Shown here one piece after another: positions 40,531-53,700 of a stretch of 64,000 bases of DNA (position 1 is its first letter; each line of letters starts with the position of its first letter). Position numbers and translations under genes: made by a program. Origin of the DNA: Leishmania infantum JPCM5 (Eukaryota > Euglenozoa > Kinetoplastea > Trypanosomatida > Trypanosomatidae). The stretch lies in the NCBI RefSeq assembly GCF_000002875.2, contig NC_009400.2, forward strand, positions 7,501-71,500. Direction: 5' to 3'. The notes below the pieces were generated by a model. That model did no database searches. It saw only the letters and a program-made list of their open reading frames with translations, and was not told the DNA's origin.

Positions 40531-40847
40531 TTTCGCGAGAGAATGTTGGCGGGAGAGGGGGAGTCAGATACCGACAGGAAGAAGGAAAGAAGCTCAGCCA
40601 GGGGACGGCCGCCTCTTATTGTGGAGATGAGAAGGGGGATGCACGTACGAGGGTGAACAACGGAAAATGGGAGGAGGACAAGAGCGGCGGCGAGTGATAG
40701 CGTTTGTTAGCGGTGGTAGAGATCAGCTGCGGAGCGCGCAGACACGGAACAATGCGTAAGGCAAGAGAGATTACAACAATGATGGTGATGATGGATGTGA
40801 TGGGGGGGGGGGCGATAATGTCAACGTGCCACGCGCCGCGTGTGCAG

Positions 40848-40887
<40 letters not shown>

Positions 40888-41752
40888 TGTAACAGAAAGA
40901 GGACGACGGGACAAATGCAGCGGCAGAGAAAGTAAAGCGATGCGCGGCGCGTTGATTACGGCAGCGACGCAGTGCGAAGACAGCAGGAGAGCATCTTGCG
41001 TCCCTTTAAATCGCGCCCATCTAGCTGCCATGGCGGCATGGCTCCAGCGCCACTCGCCCCCCCCACACACACACACCAGCAGTAGGCAGTGTGACGGCCG
41101 GGTGGGATACGCTCGAGGCGCATGGTGGCCTTGCACACCACATACAAATAGCACAAACGTGCTCACACTGTCGCCGGTCGCCGCGACGCACAACGCCACC
41201 CGCGACCGGACAGCGGCAGCGACACCGCGCACGGAGCTCCCCCTCCCCCTCCCCGTACGCCGTCGCCACTTCACCCTGTCACCCAGAATAGTTCGGTATT
41301 GGCACCGATAGGGCCAGCAGAGCATCAGGTAAGTAAATTCTCGTTCAGAGATGCGTACGTGGAGGGAGAGGATCAAAACATTAGCGGTGCGGAATCGCGA
41401 TGCCTCTTGCCCTCATATGCGCTTGCACATGAGCTTGCAAAGCCGTTCGTAGGCCTCTCGCGGCTCTCTTTTTCTTTTGAAGGTCACAGGCTCAGTCTAC
41501 AAGTAGCCGAGGTGGTGCGCAGCCACTGTCACCTCCTGTCGTGATTTGCGGTAGCTGCTTATCGGTTGCCCACGGAGATAGCGCAGGAAGGAAGGCGGCA
41601 GCGCCGGAAGCGCGCTCAGTCGCTGCCGTTGCTTGTAGTTGGTATTCCGCGTTGCGTGGGGTCGGTCAGAGGGACTTCCACTGTGCAGCAGCCAATGTTC
41701 ACATGCACATGTGCGACTGCATTGAGTGAGGGTGCAGCAGAGCAGCGGGGTG
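40531..41752. other. Spacer holding SIDER2-like copy C and GT microsatellite
   Basis: No gene seen. It contains a G run at 40802-40812, a GT tract at 40851-40886 and the repeat copy at 41011-41304. Purine-rich plus strand at 40577-40592 is the likely polypyrimidine tract for eIF1A. Confidence 0.55.
41011..41304 (-). repeat. SIDER2-like dispersed repeat, copy C
   Basis: About 294 bp. It has the longest match at both ends: TCGCGCCCATCTAGCTGCCA at the left is shared with copy D, and the TTCGGTATTGGCA end is shared with copy A. It lies downstream of the 205-residue gene, in its presumed 3' UTR. Confidence 0.75.
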
Positions 41753-42370
41753 CTATCGCAGGTAGGAACGGTGAGCCTCTAAGCTGTTTGTGTGCACAGC
41801 CCGCTTGATGTCCTCGTGCGACCACACGACGTTAAAAGCATCGGCGCCGTACGGCCCCGGTGGCGATGCAGCGGCGTTGCCGTGTACTGCATCGCCTCGA
41901 CCATTCACGCCGGAAGAGGGATACGGCAGGGCTTGCGGCGACTCCCCCGCTACGAGTGGCGGCGGCAGCGCTCTTCCCTGCGGCTCGCGCTCAGGTCTTT
42001 GCCCAGCGCCACCGTCACCGTCACCGAACAGATCCGCCACGTGATCTCGGTTGTCATGATGAGCCTGCGGCGACGGCGCGCGCCGCATCGCTTCTTGAGC
42101 TGGTCTCGACGGCGATGGCAACGGCGTTGGCGAAACCACGCTGACGCCGCCAAACCTGGCGCCAGGGGACGGCAGCGGCTGGTGTGTGATGGGATTTACT
42201 CTGTTGCCGGCTGCGCTATAGCCAGCAAGGGCGGAGTAGTCTCGCACGCAGGGCTGCGGCGGCGGCACCTGGATGTGGGTGTCGGGCAGCTCTCTCCAGT
42301 CATACTCGAGGGTGTTCAGGTTGTACTGGTTTGGCTTCCCGCACACCTCCTCCTTCTTTTTTAGCGGCAT
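41753..42370 (-). CDS. Conserved hypothetical protein, 205 residues, Pro/Ser-rich
   Basis: I do not recognise a domain. The N-terminal 45 residues (MPLKKKEEVCGKPNQYNLNT, then LEYDWRELPDTHIQVP) look structured, with conserved-looking Trp and Tyr. The middle is rich in Pro, Gly and Ala and probably disordered. The end (WSHEDIKRAVHTNSLEAHRSY) is again helical. An in-frame ATG at 42460 would add 30 residues that could act as a mitochondrial presequence. I chose 42370 because a pyrimidine-rich run followed by AG lies between the two ATGs, but the longer form is possible. Confidence 0.65.
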   Translation of the reverse strand: MPLKKKEEVCGKPNQYNLNTLEYDWRELPDTHIQVPPPQPCVRDYSALAGYSAAGNRVNPITHQPLPSPGARFGGVSVVSPTPLPSPSRPAQEAMRRAPSPQAHHDNRDHVADLFGDGDGGAGQRPEREPQGRALPPPLVAGESPQALPYPSSGVNGRGDAVHGNAAASPPGPYGADAFNVVWSHEDIKRAVHTNSLEAHRSYLR

Positions 42371-43396
42371 TGCCCCGTGCAGGAGGGCTCGAAGGAGAGG
42401 GTAAGAGGCAAAGGCCCCGAGAGTTGCGAGCGGGTGGTTACGTGCTGTGCTTGAGTGCATGCATAGCTCTGTTCGTGAGGGACGGAGATGTGGGGAGCTG
42501 AGTGCACTCGTGCGGAACTCCAGCTGCAGAAAAGCACGCGCAGGAGTTCAGTCAGCCTGCAGACCTCTCTCCCTCTCTCTGACGCGCTGCTGCTGTCTCT
42601 TGCTAGCTGTGCGTTACCACCGCAATAACGGCCGGAAAAAGGCTGAGAGTGGTCAAGTGGTACGCACCGAATACTTTGTGTGTGTGTGTGTGTGAAGTCC
42701 GGGGAGAGTGACACAAAAGGAGAGAAGAGCAGAGGAGACTTCGACGGCACATCCACGATTGCACGTCACACTGATGCGCACGCACACGCTGCGCGAGTTC
42801 TGCTGATGGTAGAAGCGGAAGCCGACGTGCGTGCCTACGCGTGCGCCAGCGACAGAGAGAACAAGAGAAAGGGGCACCACTCTTGCACCGCACACAGCAT
42901 GAGAAGCGGCTCCCATCCATCAGTCGGTGTTCACATACTCATAGGCCTGCGCGCGACTAGGGTGACAGGCTCTGCGAGAAGCGCGCCGTTTTCGCCGGCA
43001 AGGGTGGGGAGGCGTGGGCGCCTCCACGCACTGTGACAACCTCCCCCGCGTTTGCCGCGCAGATGTGATGGCGCTCCGCTCTGCATGGCTCACTCCTGTT
43101 GCTTGGCGCTTCCTCTGTTTGTGTTGGGTTATTAGTCGAGCGAGTCGGCGACGGTGCGCGTACACCTGTGAAGCCTTGAGGGGGCGCCGCGGTGCCGCAT
43201 ACGGTAAGCCGCACCGACATGTACAACGATCCGCCACACCACACACGCATGCAGAGACGCACCTGCGCCAAGAAACGTGGCAAGAGGGCAACTGGATATG
43301 CAGCACTGTCAGTGGGGCGACTGCACACACACGGACGCTCCTCCTGTGTCGCGAGAACAGAGCGAAACAAAAGGAAGCGGACGTCCTGGCGCGTGC
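42371..43396. other. Spacer between the 205-residue gene and bL17m
   Basis: No gene seen. GT run at 42676-42692; purine-rich plus strand at 42388-42413 is polypyrimidine on the transcribed strand. Confidence 0.5.
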
Positions 43397-44314
43397 TCAG
43401 AACTTCTTCTGTGGCTCCGGTCCGATCCCTGACGGAGATGAGCTGCCACACTGGCCGCCTCCCTCGCCGGCGGCCTCGTAGGAGTCGTCGTCGAGGTCGA
43501 AGTCCTCGAAGTCGCTGGTGTTGGCCAGCATCTCGTTGTGCCACTCCTCCTCCTCCTTCTCTGTCCAGAGTGGGTCCACATCGCTTGGATGCGGGACGTT
43601 GCGGACACCCCAGTAGCGCAGCTTGGCGTGCCGCAGCCGCCACCAGTGATGAAACTCCTCCGTCTTAAACTTGCTCGCCCACCGGTCAAACGCCATCTGC
43701 ATGTGCGGCGGGCGCTGAATACCTTTTTCGGTCTCGATGATGCGCGGCGGCAGGAAGAAGCGCTCCGGCCCAGCGGTGTAGTCCTCGCCCTTGTGATTGT
43801 CGCTCATGTCGCGATTTTTGTACTCCACAAAGTACATGGCAACGTTGTCGCTGCGTCGGCGCCCCTTCAGGCGCGTCATCATCGCGTATTTGGCGTTCAT
43901 GTCGCGGAACCGACGCGGATACTCGTCAAAGGCCTTGTCGACCATGAGGGGGTCGTGTAGAAAGTAGGCCAACTGCTGACGCGAGTCCGTGTCACCAGCC
44001 TTGGCGAGCTCGACGACGTGGTCGGCCAGGATGCGCAATGCCGGAGCGCGCGCGCCGCCTACGATGACGTAGTCTTTGCGGATCAGCTCCGTCACCATGC
44101 GGCGCGCGATCTGCTGACGGTGAAACGGACTACGAGCGCGAAACTTCGGCAGCTTACCGCGTTCCCAGCCGTAGTCCGCCATGAGCGGCTCGCTGGTGTC
44201 CCACGGCTTGTGTGTGACGGAGGGATTGTCGTCGACGCCGGCGAAGCGCATCCGCTTGGCGTGCCCCATCACCGGCGGGGGTCGCCCGCGCAGTAGCCGA
44301 GACCAGCGGAGCAT
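43397..44314 (-). CDS. Mitochondrial large-subunit ribosomal protein bL17m
   Basis: The 305-residue product contains a bacterial-type L17 domain at residues 66-166. The helix HRQQIARRMVTELIRKDYVIV is followed by GGARAPALRILADHVVELAKAGD, matching the TTxxRAxELRxxADxxIxLAKxGD pattern, then a helix pair ending in EYPRRF and the strand MMTRLKGRRRSDNVAMYFVEY. The N-terminus MLRWSRLLRGRPPPV is a typical mitochondrial presequence. About 135 C-terminal residues with an acidic tail are specific to kinetoplastids. The start at 44314 is the ATG beginning the presequence; the open frame continues upstream to 44773 without protein-like character. Family knowledge places it in the mitoribosome large subunit. 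Confidence 0.88.
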   Translation of the reverse strand: MLRWSRLLRGRPPPVMGHAKRMRFAGVDDNPSVTHKPWDTSEPLMADYGWERGKLPKFRARSPFHRQQIARRMVTELIRKDYVIVGGARAPALRILADHVVELAKAGDTDSRQQLAYFLHDPLMVDKAFDEYPRRFRDMNAKYAMMTRLKGRRRSDNVAMYFVEYKNRDMSDNHKGEDYTAGPERFFLPPRIIETEKGIQRPPHMQMAFDRWASKFKTEEFHHWWRLRHAKLRYWGVRNVPHPSDVDPLWTEKEEEEWHNEMLANTSDFEDFDLDDDSYEAAGEGGGQCGSSSPSGIGPEPQKKF

Positions 44315-44788
44315 CGTAAGCTCAAGCGATGCGTTAGTGCGTGTGGGTGAGTTCGGCAAAAGAGGCGAGGATCGAGAGGGATGAAGGCGAGAGTCAGAGA
44401 GACACCGGCGCAGATGTGTCGGGACAGCAGGAAGGACGGCACAACGCAGCACAGCACCACCACGGGTGCAGCTCGATGATGCACATCCTTTTTTCACAAC
44501 TGGCGCCCTCGACGGTCCGTGACGGGCGAGGAGGGGTGCGATAGCTTCGTTTCCTGCGCGTCGTGATGGGCGAATGCGCCCCTCAACAATGAAAAGAAAG
44601 AAAACGAAAATGCGAAACGGTTGCGGCCTGTTGGCCGGCTTTGTGCACCAGCGATGCGTAATCGAAAGAAGCGCAGACAACGCCTCGCCAGCGGGAGGGG
44701 AGGGAGGGGCTGCACGACGACGCACGCACGTGAACGGATGCATAAGATACGGGCAGACAGCGGCGCGCAACAAGAATAAGGTCGCCTT
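44315..44788. other. Spacer, bL17m 5' flank / BLTP1 3' flank
   Basis: No gene seen. Purine-rich plus strand at 44372-44402 and 44588-44612 gives polypyrimidine tracts on the transcribed strand. Confidence 0.5.
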
Positions 44789-47700
44789 CTACAAGTCGAG
44801 ACGTCTTGGTTCGGAGGCGCTGGGCGAGATCGGTGATGGTGAGCCCGTAAAACCTCGTGGAACAGCACCGCCGGAAGCGGCGGGTGCCACCACCATGCTC
44901 TTGTCTTCCTGCCTATGTGTCACGCGCTCGCTCGCCAGGTCAGAGAGGGAGTACAGCACTTTCTCTAGCTTGTCGCACAATGCCGTGTGCACAACGTGCG
45001 GCAGCATCTTCTCGGTTACCCCCAGCCAGTTGAGAATCACCTCTGTGTTTACAGACACGTCTCCTCCGAAGCGCAGCTGTGGAGAGAATGTAGAGCTGCG
45101 AAGCGCCTTGAGGGTCCGCATGTCGCCTGCCGCCGCTGTCGCGGTCGGCCCGATCGTAGAGGCGGAACCGGCAGCCGTCAGGCTTGCGTCCCTGGAGCAG
45201 TCGACGCCTGTGCCTGCAGCGGCGGTGGCCGGGCTGTTGCCGGAGTCGCGCCGCGGTGTGTGGCTTGACGTATTGGAGCTCAGTGTGACGGTGTCCAGCC
45301 GCCCGAAGTGCTGAAAGACGGCCGCGTTCTTCTTGTCCGTGAAGGACTTGATGAGGCTTATCATCTCCTCAAAATCGCGAAACCGCGGGTTGCCCGTCCA
45401 CGGGTGCGTCTGCCGCAGAGTAAGCGCGAAGCCTACCTCTGCCGAGCCGAGCACCTGCCGCGTGTAGAACTCAAAGTAGTTGACGCCTTGAAAGCCCATA
45501 ACGACGACGCGTGGCGTGCCGGGCCGGTACACCTCCACGTTGTGCGACTCGATCACGAGCACCTTCTTCGCCGCGGTGTAGTCTTCGCACGGGCACTCGG
45601 CAAACGACAAGCGAGCCTTGGGAAAGCTCAGCACCACGCACCCGACGGCCGCCTCGCCCGAGGCGATTGCACCGAGCAGCACTGTTGTCTTCTCCAGTCC
45701 GACACGCAGCTGCCCGCAAGGCACCCGCAGTATAGCGTTACCCATAAAAGGAATGCGGACGCGCGCCCTTTGCGTGGCCACGCTCAACTCACTTCCGGAC
45801 CTGCTGCGACTTTCAGTGCTGTGCTCGCACATGATCGGCATAGGCTTCTGCAGCCCTGTCACAGTAGAGCTGACGTCGTCGGCGACACCTTGAAAGGCCG
45901 GGAATGGCAGCGTCGTCTCCTTCATCCGGGTCGCCGCGATGCACCGCTGCTCCGCGACGACAGCACTGATGTTCCGCACGAAGCTCAGAAAGGCGGGCAC
46001 AGTGCTCGGTGTCACCCCAAGGGTGCCGCGCTGCAACATGATATCCATGTCAGTGGTTGTGTACTCCTCCTCGCCAATGCCGTCCATCGAGTTGGCGTGG
46101 AAGGAGCCCACCTTGCACTCAAAGATGTCCTTCAGCTGCCGCTCCTTGAAATTCACGTGCACCTGCTGCATGAGCAGTGCCTCCCGGAAGGTGCGCTGCT
46201 CAGGCGACCGCACGAACCCCTCTGTGTCGTCCGAGTTCTGGATCACAAAGGCCTTGGCCATGACGTCGCCGATCATCATTCCACCCGACAAGACACCCTC
46301 TGAGCGGATGGACGTGTTCGAGATGCGCCCGAGCAGCAGGCTCACAGTGCATCCGTTCGCGCGCTTGGCATACTCCGCCACCACGTTGGCCGAACCGATC
46401 GTGAAGCTGTGCGTGCTGCCAGCGCCGAGATCAAAGAAGCATACCGCGCGGGAGAGTCCGAGGTAGACCAGTGTGCGGTGGTCTGTGACCATCCTCAGCT
46501 TGTCCTGGAACGCCGTCGTGGTCTTGGCCACCTGACGAGCAAATCGTGTGCGTGCAGCCTGCGGAGAGATCTCGTTGGCGATTGAGCGCCGCTCAAAGAG
46601 GCGCCGCGCCGTCCTCAGCGTCTCTGATGTCGTGATGGACCACAGCTTGACGACCAAGAAGACCTGCGACATGTGCTGCAGCCGAGCCGTCAGATTCGGC
46701 TCGCTGCCCTCGACGTTGAAGGGAAGGTACACACTGACAGAGTCCACAACGCCGATGTGGCCGCTGCGGCGGCTGATGGCGAGCTCCGCCTCTGGCAGCG
46801 TCACTTCCAGCGACTTCACTTCCAGCTTCGTCTGGCACTCCGCCCGCACACTGCGCATCGTCACGACAAGTGACGCGTCAGGGAACTTGTTGACGAAGCG
46901 CTCGTTCGGGTCAGGACGCTCGAAGTACTTGAAGACGAAATTGATCGTGCCGCCCTGGTCAAGGTACAGCATGAAGTGCGTGGAGGCCACTGGCTCCGAG
47001 TTGAAGATCAGGCGGAGGTCGCTGATGCTCACGTGCACGGCAACGATTCCGCGCGACTTGTTGTGCCCCACAGCAACCACAGCGCTGTTGAGGAGGTTCT
47101 TTGCTCCGGTGCTGCCGCCGCTCTCGCCGAGCGGCGTCGGCGTGCGCGCGGACGGGTCGGTGCGCCGCAGCCACGCAACGCTGTCCAAACGCATCTGCGA
47201 CAGCACCGACTCGTACGCTCGCGGCATGGGAACGAGCACCTCCACCAGCGGGCAGTGCAGTGGCACGCGCAGCTGCGGTACCTCAGCCTCCATGCTCTGC
47301 ACAAACGCGATGATCTTCTGGTTGCGCTCCACGCGGTTCTGTTCATCGGTGCGAGCGCACATCTCCACCTCCTGTGCCAGCGCTGCCATGGACGGGCTCA
47401 GCTCGATGGTCCCGGCGCGAACCTCGACTCGCACCACATCCACGTCGTCAGAGGCGTCTCGTCTGCCACGCCGCATAATAGCTCGCAAGGTTACGCCGGG
47501 CAGCGGAACAGACATGATGAGGAACCGCTCGTTCGAGTAGAAGTCGATGCCGTCGCCGCTCTCGCTCCGGGGAGGGTTCTGGTTGCTTCTGTTCACGCTG
47601 ACACCCTTGGCGGTCGCATTGGCGACCGCCCGCGCATCCCTCGCCGCCCGCATGCGGTTGTTCTGCGAAGAGGGGGTCTCGAAGCTGACGCACCGACGCG

Positions 47701-50700
47701 CCACCGGCGACGAGGTGGTCCGCAGCGAGCGCGGACTTGAGTAGGCCCGAGCACCGCCGCCGCCCACGGCACCGGCAGCTGTGGTGCAGCTCTCCGCACA
47801 CCACTTCTCTGGATTCGAGTAACAAAAGACGGCCAACTCGCTCGCCTCCAGCCGGCCGGTGACGTCAAGATGCAGGGACAGCGGCCCCTTCAGCTCTGGC
47901 TGCGCGGCCGCAAACTCCGCCCCAATGCTGGCGGAGGGAGAGTCGCCACTGATTCCTCGAGCGACCGAGCTGGCACCCCCGCTAGTGTTCCGAGAAAGGC
48001 GCGGCGGCGGCGACGGCGTCTCGCCACGACGGCGTGCGCGCATGTGCACCTGTAACGGCAACGCCGTCTGCTCCTGCGACAGTTCACGCACAATGCTGAG
48101 TATACGCGACGACATGCGCACCTTCGGCTCCGACACGTCCACCACAACGCCGATGTGCAACGTGTTGCTCTTCTTCTCAATGCACAACGGCGCCTCAACG
48201 GAGACGACGGAGATGCTGTTCAGCGAGCGCCGGTGTTCCTCGGCGGCGTAGCTCGTAAGCACACCCTGTCCGCCGAGAATCGGCGTGTCGCGCAGCAGGT
48301 CTAGCAGCTTGGCGGACTTGTTCAGTGGCGAGCCGTCCGAGAAGTAGAGATGACTGTTCAAGGCAAGCAAGCGGCCGTGGAAAAGGAGCGAAGTTGTGTA
48401 GTCCTGATCCGTTGTGCCGGCGTGGACAAACATGGAGTCGTTACGCAGACGATGGTGCTGGTCGGCGACCAGCACCGGGACGATGTGTTTCACCACCTCG
48501 AAGCTGCAGATAAACGAGACGTCGTTCATCTTCATCTTCAACGCAAAGGACGGAATGAACCGGCGCCGACTCAGGCACGATGCCGTGTGGATATGCCGGT
48601 CGGTCTTTCCACACGCAAACGTTCCTGGCATCTCCTCGAGGACGCTGCGGTACGCAGCATCGCCGAAGGGAACCACCACCATAAAGTTGCTCACCGACGC
48701 GACCACCTTGTGCGAGCGTCGAATCCGGAAGAAATCGAGCAAGGCATCGCCCTCGATCGCATCCGTCGGAAATATGCCGCGTCGCTGTGTCACGTCGTGC
48801 ACCACGCGCTCTGTCATGGTTCGCAGTTTGCGGTGCCGCTCCTTTTCCGCTCGCTTTATGAAGCGGTCGATGCGCTTCTTCTCCTCCTGCAGCCGCTGGA
48901 AGCGCTTGTGCTGGCGCAGCCTCGTGCTGGCACTAAGGTCTGCCTCGTAGGTCGCTTCCTTCATGGCGCGTATGTCCTCCTCCGTTTCGCGAACGCACTG
49001 CTTGATGAGCGAATCCAGTCCGAAGCGCACCAGCACCAGCGGCTCGAACACCGCAAGCTCCCACTTGGAGGTGGAGGTGGTGAGGGAGTCCAGCAGCGCC
49101 TTCTGCAGCTCTTCGCTGTACGAGCCGAGGGAGGTGCTCTCCTGCAGCGCGGCCCTGGCGCGGTTGTCGTCCACCTTGCCGCTGGAGAGCGTGAAGGAAA
49201 GAGCGATGGAACCCCACAAGAAGCCGCTGAGGGGGTGCGCGGCCTTCATGGTATTGGCGACGTCGGTGGCGCGTCCGCTCGAAGACGTGTGGGAGGTGGC
49301 GTACAGGGCGCTGGAGCCGTGCGTCTCTCGGCTCGCCACCCGGCTGTGCTGTGACAAGCTGTTGTAAGTCGCTACCATCTGGTCATGATCGTCGCGGTCG
49401 ACGAGCGCTGCCTGCGCATTCGTGGCGTTCACTACCCAGTGTAGCACGTGCCGCGTGTCGCCCTCCGTCGTGTCGGCCGTCGCGTTCAAGCTGCGGATTG
49501 TGAAGCGCAGCGTCGTCATGGAAGTCAGGTAGGAGAGACGCACCCCTTGCAACAAGAAAAGAAAGCTCCGCCGGCGCTTGCGCATCGGAATCCGGGGCAC
49601 GGCAGCCGCCTCCGTAGCAGCACCACGAACGTCCTCGTCGGCGCTCATGGGCGACTGGATGCCATGATGTAGCCGATCCCGACGGCCGTCCTTTCCCGCC
49701 GTCGCGCCCTCCAACGAAGGGTTACCGTCTGTCGGCGACACAGAGCCGAAGCCTGCGCTGAGCCCGCTGCGGCTGCTCCAGCCTCCGCCCGGCACATGAG
49801 TTGTGGGGGGCGAGCTCCATGTGTCCCTAGACGGGTCACGCCGCAGCGTTGCATCGGTGGCGTCCACAGGGGAGCGGGCTTCCGTCGCTAGTCGCTCCTC
49901 GTCGTCAGCGTGCATCTTCGGTGACGCAATCACAGCAGCCACGTCGTGGATCAGCTTCTCGTACGTGAGGAGGCTGTGGTTGATGAACAGCGGCGTAATG
50001 GTGATGGCGATGGTACCCACGGTGACGCTGCAGAGCATCTTGATGGTGTCGTGCGCGTAGAGGATGTAAACGTGGGGCAGCACAACACTGTAGTTTTCCA
50101 GGGGTGTGTTGTGGGACGTGATGGTGAAGGGGTGAAGGTGCAGCTTCAAATCGGCGCGGCCGTTCGACGACGTCTTCGTGAAGCACGATATCTGCGGCAG
50201 CAGGAACTTCTGCACGATGCCTTGAGCCAGTCCCACGAAGCCTGTAATCCTTGTCGCCTGTACCTGGAAGGTCACTGCTCTACTCTGCTGCAGCTTGGCC
50301 GATCCCCGCTCCGCTGCACTGCTGCTCATGCTCCCCCTGCGCAGGATGATGGCGCTTCCAAGCTTGTCCACAGTAGACCCAGGGCGCACTGTCCGGCTCG
50401 CCGCATGCAGCGCCTGCCGCCATGAGCTGATCAGCGCGTGCACCTGCGGGTGCAGCGTGTCGGCTGCGCGCACGCAGTGTGGTGACTGAAACACGGCACT
50501 GTGCACCATCATGTGCAAGTTCACCTGATCGCCCTTGAGATTGACCTGCTGCGAAAATTGCGCGACAAGGGCGACGTCCGTGACGGCGGCGGTAAAGACC
50601 TTGCTGGTCTTCATGCTCTGGCTATCGGCCGGATCGCGTAGCGGACTCTTCAAGTCGTGCGAGATGGACTCCATGAGGCAGTCGGCCACGTAGTGTACTT

Positions 50701-53700
50701 GCACCTCTTGCGCAAAGAAGGACGCGGTGGAGCGCAGCTGTAGCTGCTCCGTCGTCTCAGGCGGGGCAGGGTAGCGGCTGCGCTTCGCCCGCTCGCGGGC
50801 CTTTTTCGCCTTGTAGCGCAGACGTTCCTTCAGCGTCTCTGATATTGATTCCGTGAGCGCCTCCGTCTGGACACACTCGCGCGACGCCACGCCCTCGGCG
50901 CGTGACTCGGCACACCCAGTCAGGTCTTTCCCCGTCAGTTGAATGTAGTTCGTGTCTGACTGCTGCGCGCGCAGATCGAGTTGGTGGACAGTGAACGTGC
51001 CGTCGTAGATGAACGCCAGTGGCCGACTCGGTGGGCCCGCGGCGCCGATATGACCGGAAGAGTGGACGGTAGCGCTCGTGTCCGCGGAGGACTGCGCAAA
51101 CATCATCGTGCTGGCGGTGGTGACTACGTTCGGCTGAAAAGACGGCGTACGGGAGTTGATCGACTTGGGTGAGCCAGCCGCGGTAGCCAGGATGCCCAGG
51201 CTGCGCCTTGCTGCCCGCGGGTGCAAAATGTGCAGCAACGAGGGAAAGACCCTCGCGCTCATCTCATCGACCTCGCCAAAGCCCTGGACGTGCACGTTAC
51301 GGTCCCGCAGGAGGTTCGGCGTCACGACCACGAAGTTGCAGAAGGGCCTGCGGATGTCAAGGCGGCTCATCTTCGTTTGGTTCACGGCAATGCGCTGCCC
51401 CGACCGCACCGTGTCGATGAGCGTCACCGCCAGATGCCCCACGAAGCCTTTGCCTTGCACCACCCGTCCCTTTCGCGTGTGAGGTGCTTCGCGCAATGCA
51501 AAACCGGCGGCACGGCCGAACACGCCAGAGGCGGCGGGCGCTGCCGGCACCGAGGCCGTTCGTGGCACGGTGGACGGGTCCAAGTTCAGGGCCGTCGTCG
51601 ACTGCGACGTGGGGAAGAAAAAGCGCTCATTGACCCTCGTGCGCCGCCGAACATCGGCTGTCACGTCCTGCACGAGGTACATCAGCCCGTGCACGTAGTC
51701 GGCAAAGTCGCGCGTCACGTACGCAGCCACGTCAGAGACCGTGATGTTCGACGCGCCACCGTCAGCGCCGCGCCACAGGTCCCTCTTGACCTTGCCAGCG
51801 ACTTGAGTGAGGAAAACGACCGCCAAGGTATCCTTGTCGGCATTGTACCAGAAACCAGGCACCTTCACGGCGAGGTTGCCCTCTCGCCCCATCGGTTCCC
51901 ACTCGATCTGCGTAATGGCAGCAGCCGTGTCCACCTTCACAGACACCGACATCCGCTGCGATGCCTTGGCCTCCGTGTCCTCCCCGGTGGGTGGTCGGTT
52001 CTGCGCCATAAGCACGCGGAGGTTGCGCACCACTACTGTGGACGTGTAAACTCCGTCCGTCACGCTCGGTTCGCTCGGCAGGTTTTCCACCGGCACGGGC
52101 AGACGCGTGAGCAGCTTCACCTCAACCGTGGGCACCGCGACACTCACAATGTTGCTCTCCCACAGCCAGCGCTGCTGCTGTGTTCGTGCCTTGCTCTTCT
52201 TAGCGTGTGGTCGCAGCAGCAGCGGCTGCGCAGCCCTGCTGGGAGCGGCCCCCGGACTCTCCAGCGTGGGCAGGTCGCGCGGCAAGTCGGAGCGACGGCT
52301 GCGCAGAGAGTGGTGAGCTCGTAGCGCGAGTTGCGTGGCAGCGCTAGCCAGAACTGCCGCCTCCGGCGTCACCAGTAGGGTGAGTGGATCGAGGAATGCA
52401 ATGTGCAGATGGCGCGACGTAGAGTTGTTCTGCGAGCGCTCGCGGTTGTCGGCAATGCAGCGGGCCCACGCGAAGAGGTCCTCCTCGCGTTGCAGCATCT
52501 GCCGCTTCGAGTAAGAGAAGAAGGGCGGCGCGCGGCTCTCACGGTTGGCGTTGAGGCAAAACCCCACAATAGGCAACCGTGCGTGAAATCGAGTGTGATC
52601 CCGCACCCTATGGGCGTTGCTCGGCCGCTGCGATGGCCAGTAGTCAACGGCGCAGGTGCCTTGTTCGTCGCTCTCCGCCTTGTCGAATGTGCGGTAGAAG
52701 AAATGTGGGGCGGTCATACATGACGACGACGCCGCTGGGCTGCTGTCAGCCCCGCCGCCGCTGGGGCTTGTGCGGGCTTCACATCTTCCGCAAGCCCCAC
52801 CGTCGTTGTTGCCCGGCCGTGCGATCGCTTCAGTGGAGTTGCCAGTGCCGATGCCGCCGTCACTGCTGTTCTTCCTGTGCGCGGCGCGTTTCTCTTCAGA
52901 GGCACTCGCCATGTCCCCGTCGACGGCGAAGGCTCTGTTCATGGCACGCTGCTGAGACAACGAGCCAGACGAAGACGCGTCGAAGAACGAGTCGATGTCG
53001 GGGCTGCTCACCCCCGAGGAGAACATCGGCGACGACACCGAAACGCACGTGGCGAAGCGATGGCTCATCTGGTTATCCTTGTCGACCGCCTGGAAGGTGG
53101 TGGAGATGGACGGGAGCGTGCTCTGCAGACGCGACGCATCATCTGCCTCACAGGCTAGGTGCGTATGGACCATGGTGTTCTGCGAGTTTGGCGACGACGG
53201 CAGTGACAGCTCATCGGTGCTGCTGGTGAAAGCGCGCGGGAGGGGCGGCATGGCCGCCGCATCACCATCGTCACCACGAGCCAAGGTTAAAGGCAACTTG
53301 GGCAACATCCCGTCGCGAGCCGCTATTGGTGCTGACGACGCCGCGCTCGCCTGATGCAACAGCGAGTTGAAGCCATTCGTGGTGGACGGTGGACTCGTGG
53401 CATTTGGCTGCGGCGAGCACGGCAGCGTAGCTGTCTCTGCCACGGGCGTAGCACAGCTCTGTGCTCGACTTGTCCAAGGCGGTTCTTCCTCGCCTCTTGG
53501 AGTTTCTGGGGCCATCGCGGTCGACTCCGGACCGGATGCCCGCGCTGGTGTCGTCGGGCACTGCGTCGAAGTCTTGTTGAAGGGAAAGCTGATGAGGTGT
53601 TCGTAGTCGTTCTCCTCCACGAACTGCTGCTGCCGACGTCGATGGTTCGCCAGGCTGTTGTCGAAGGGATATGCCACGTACTGCCGCATGCACACCGATG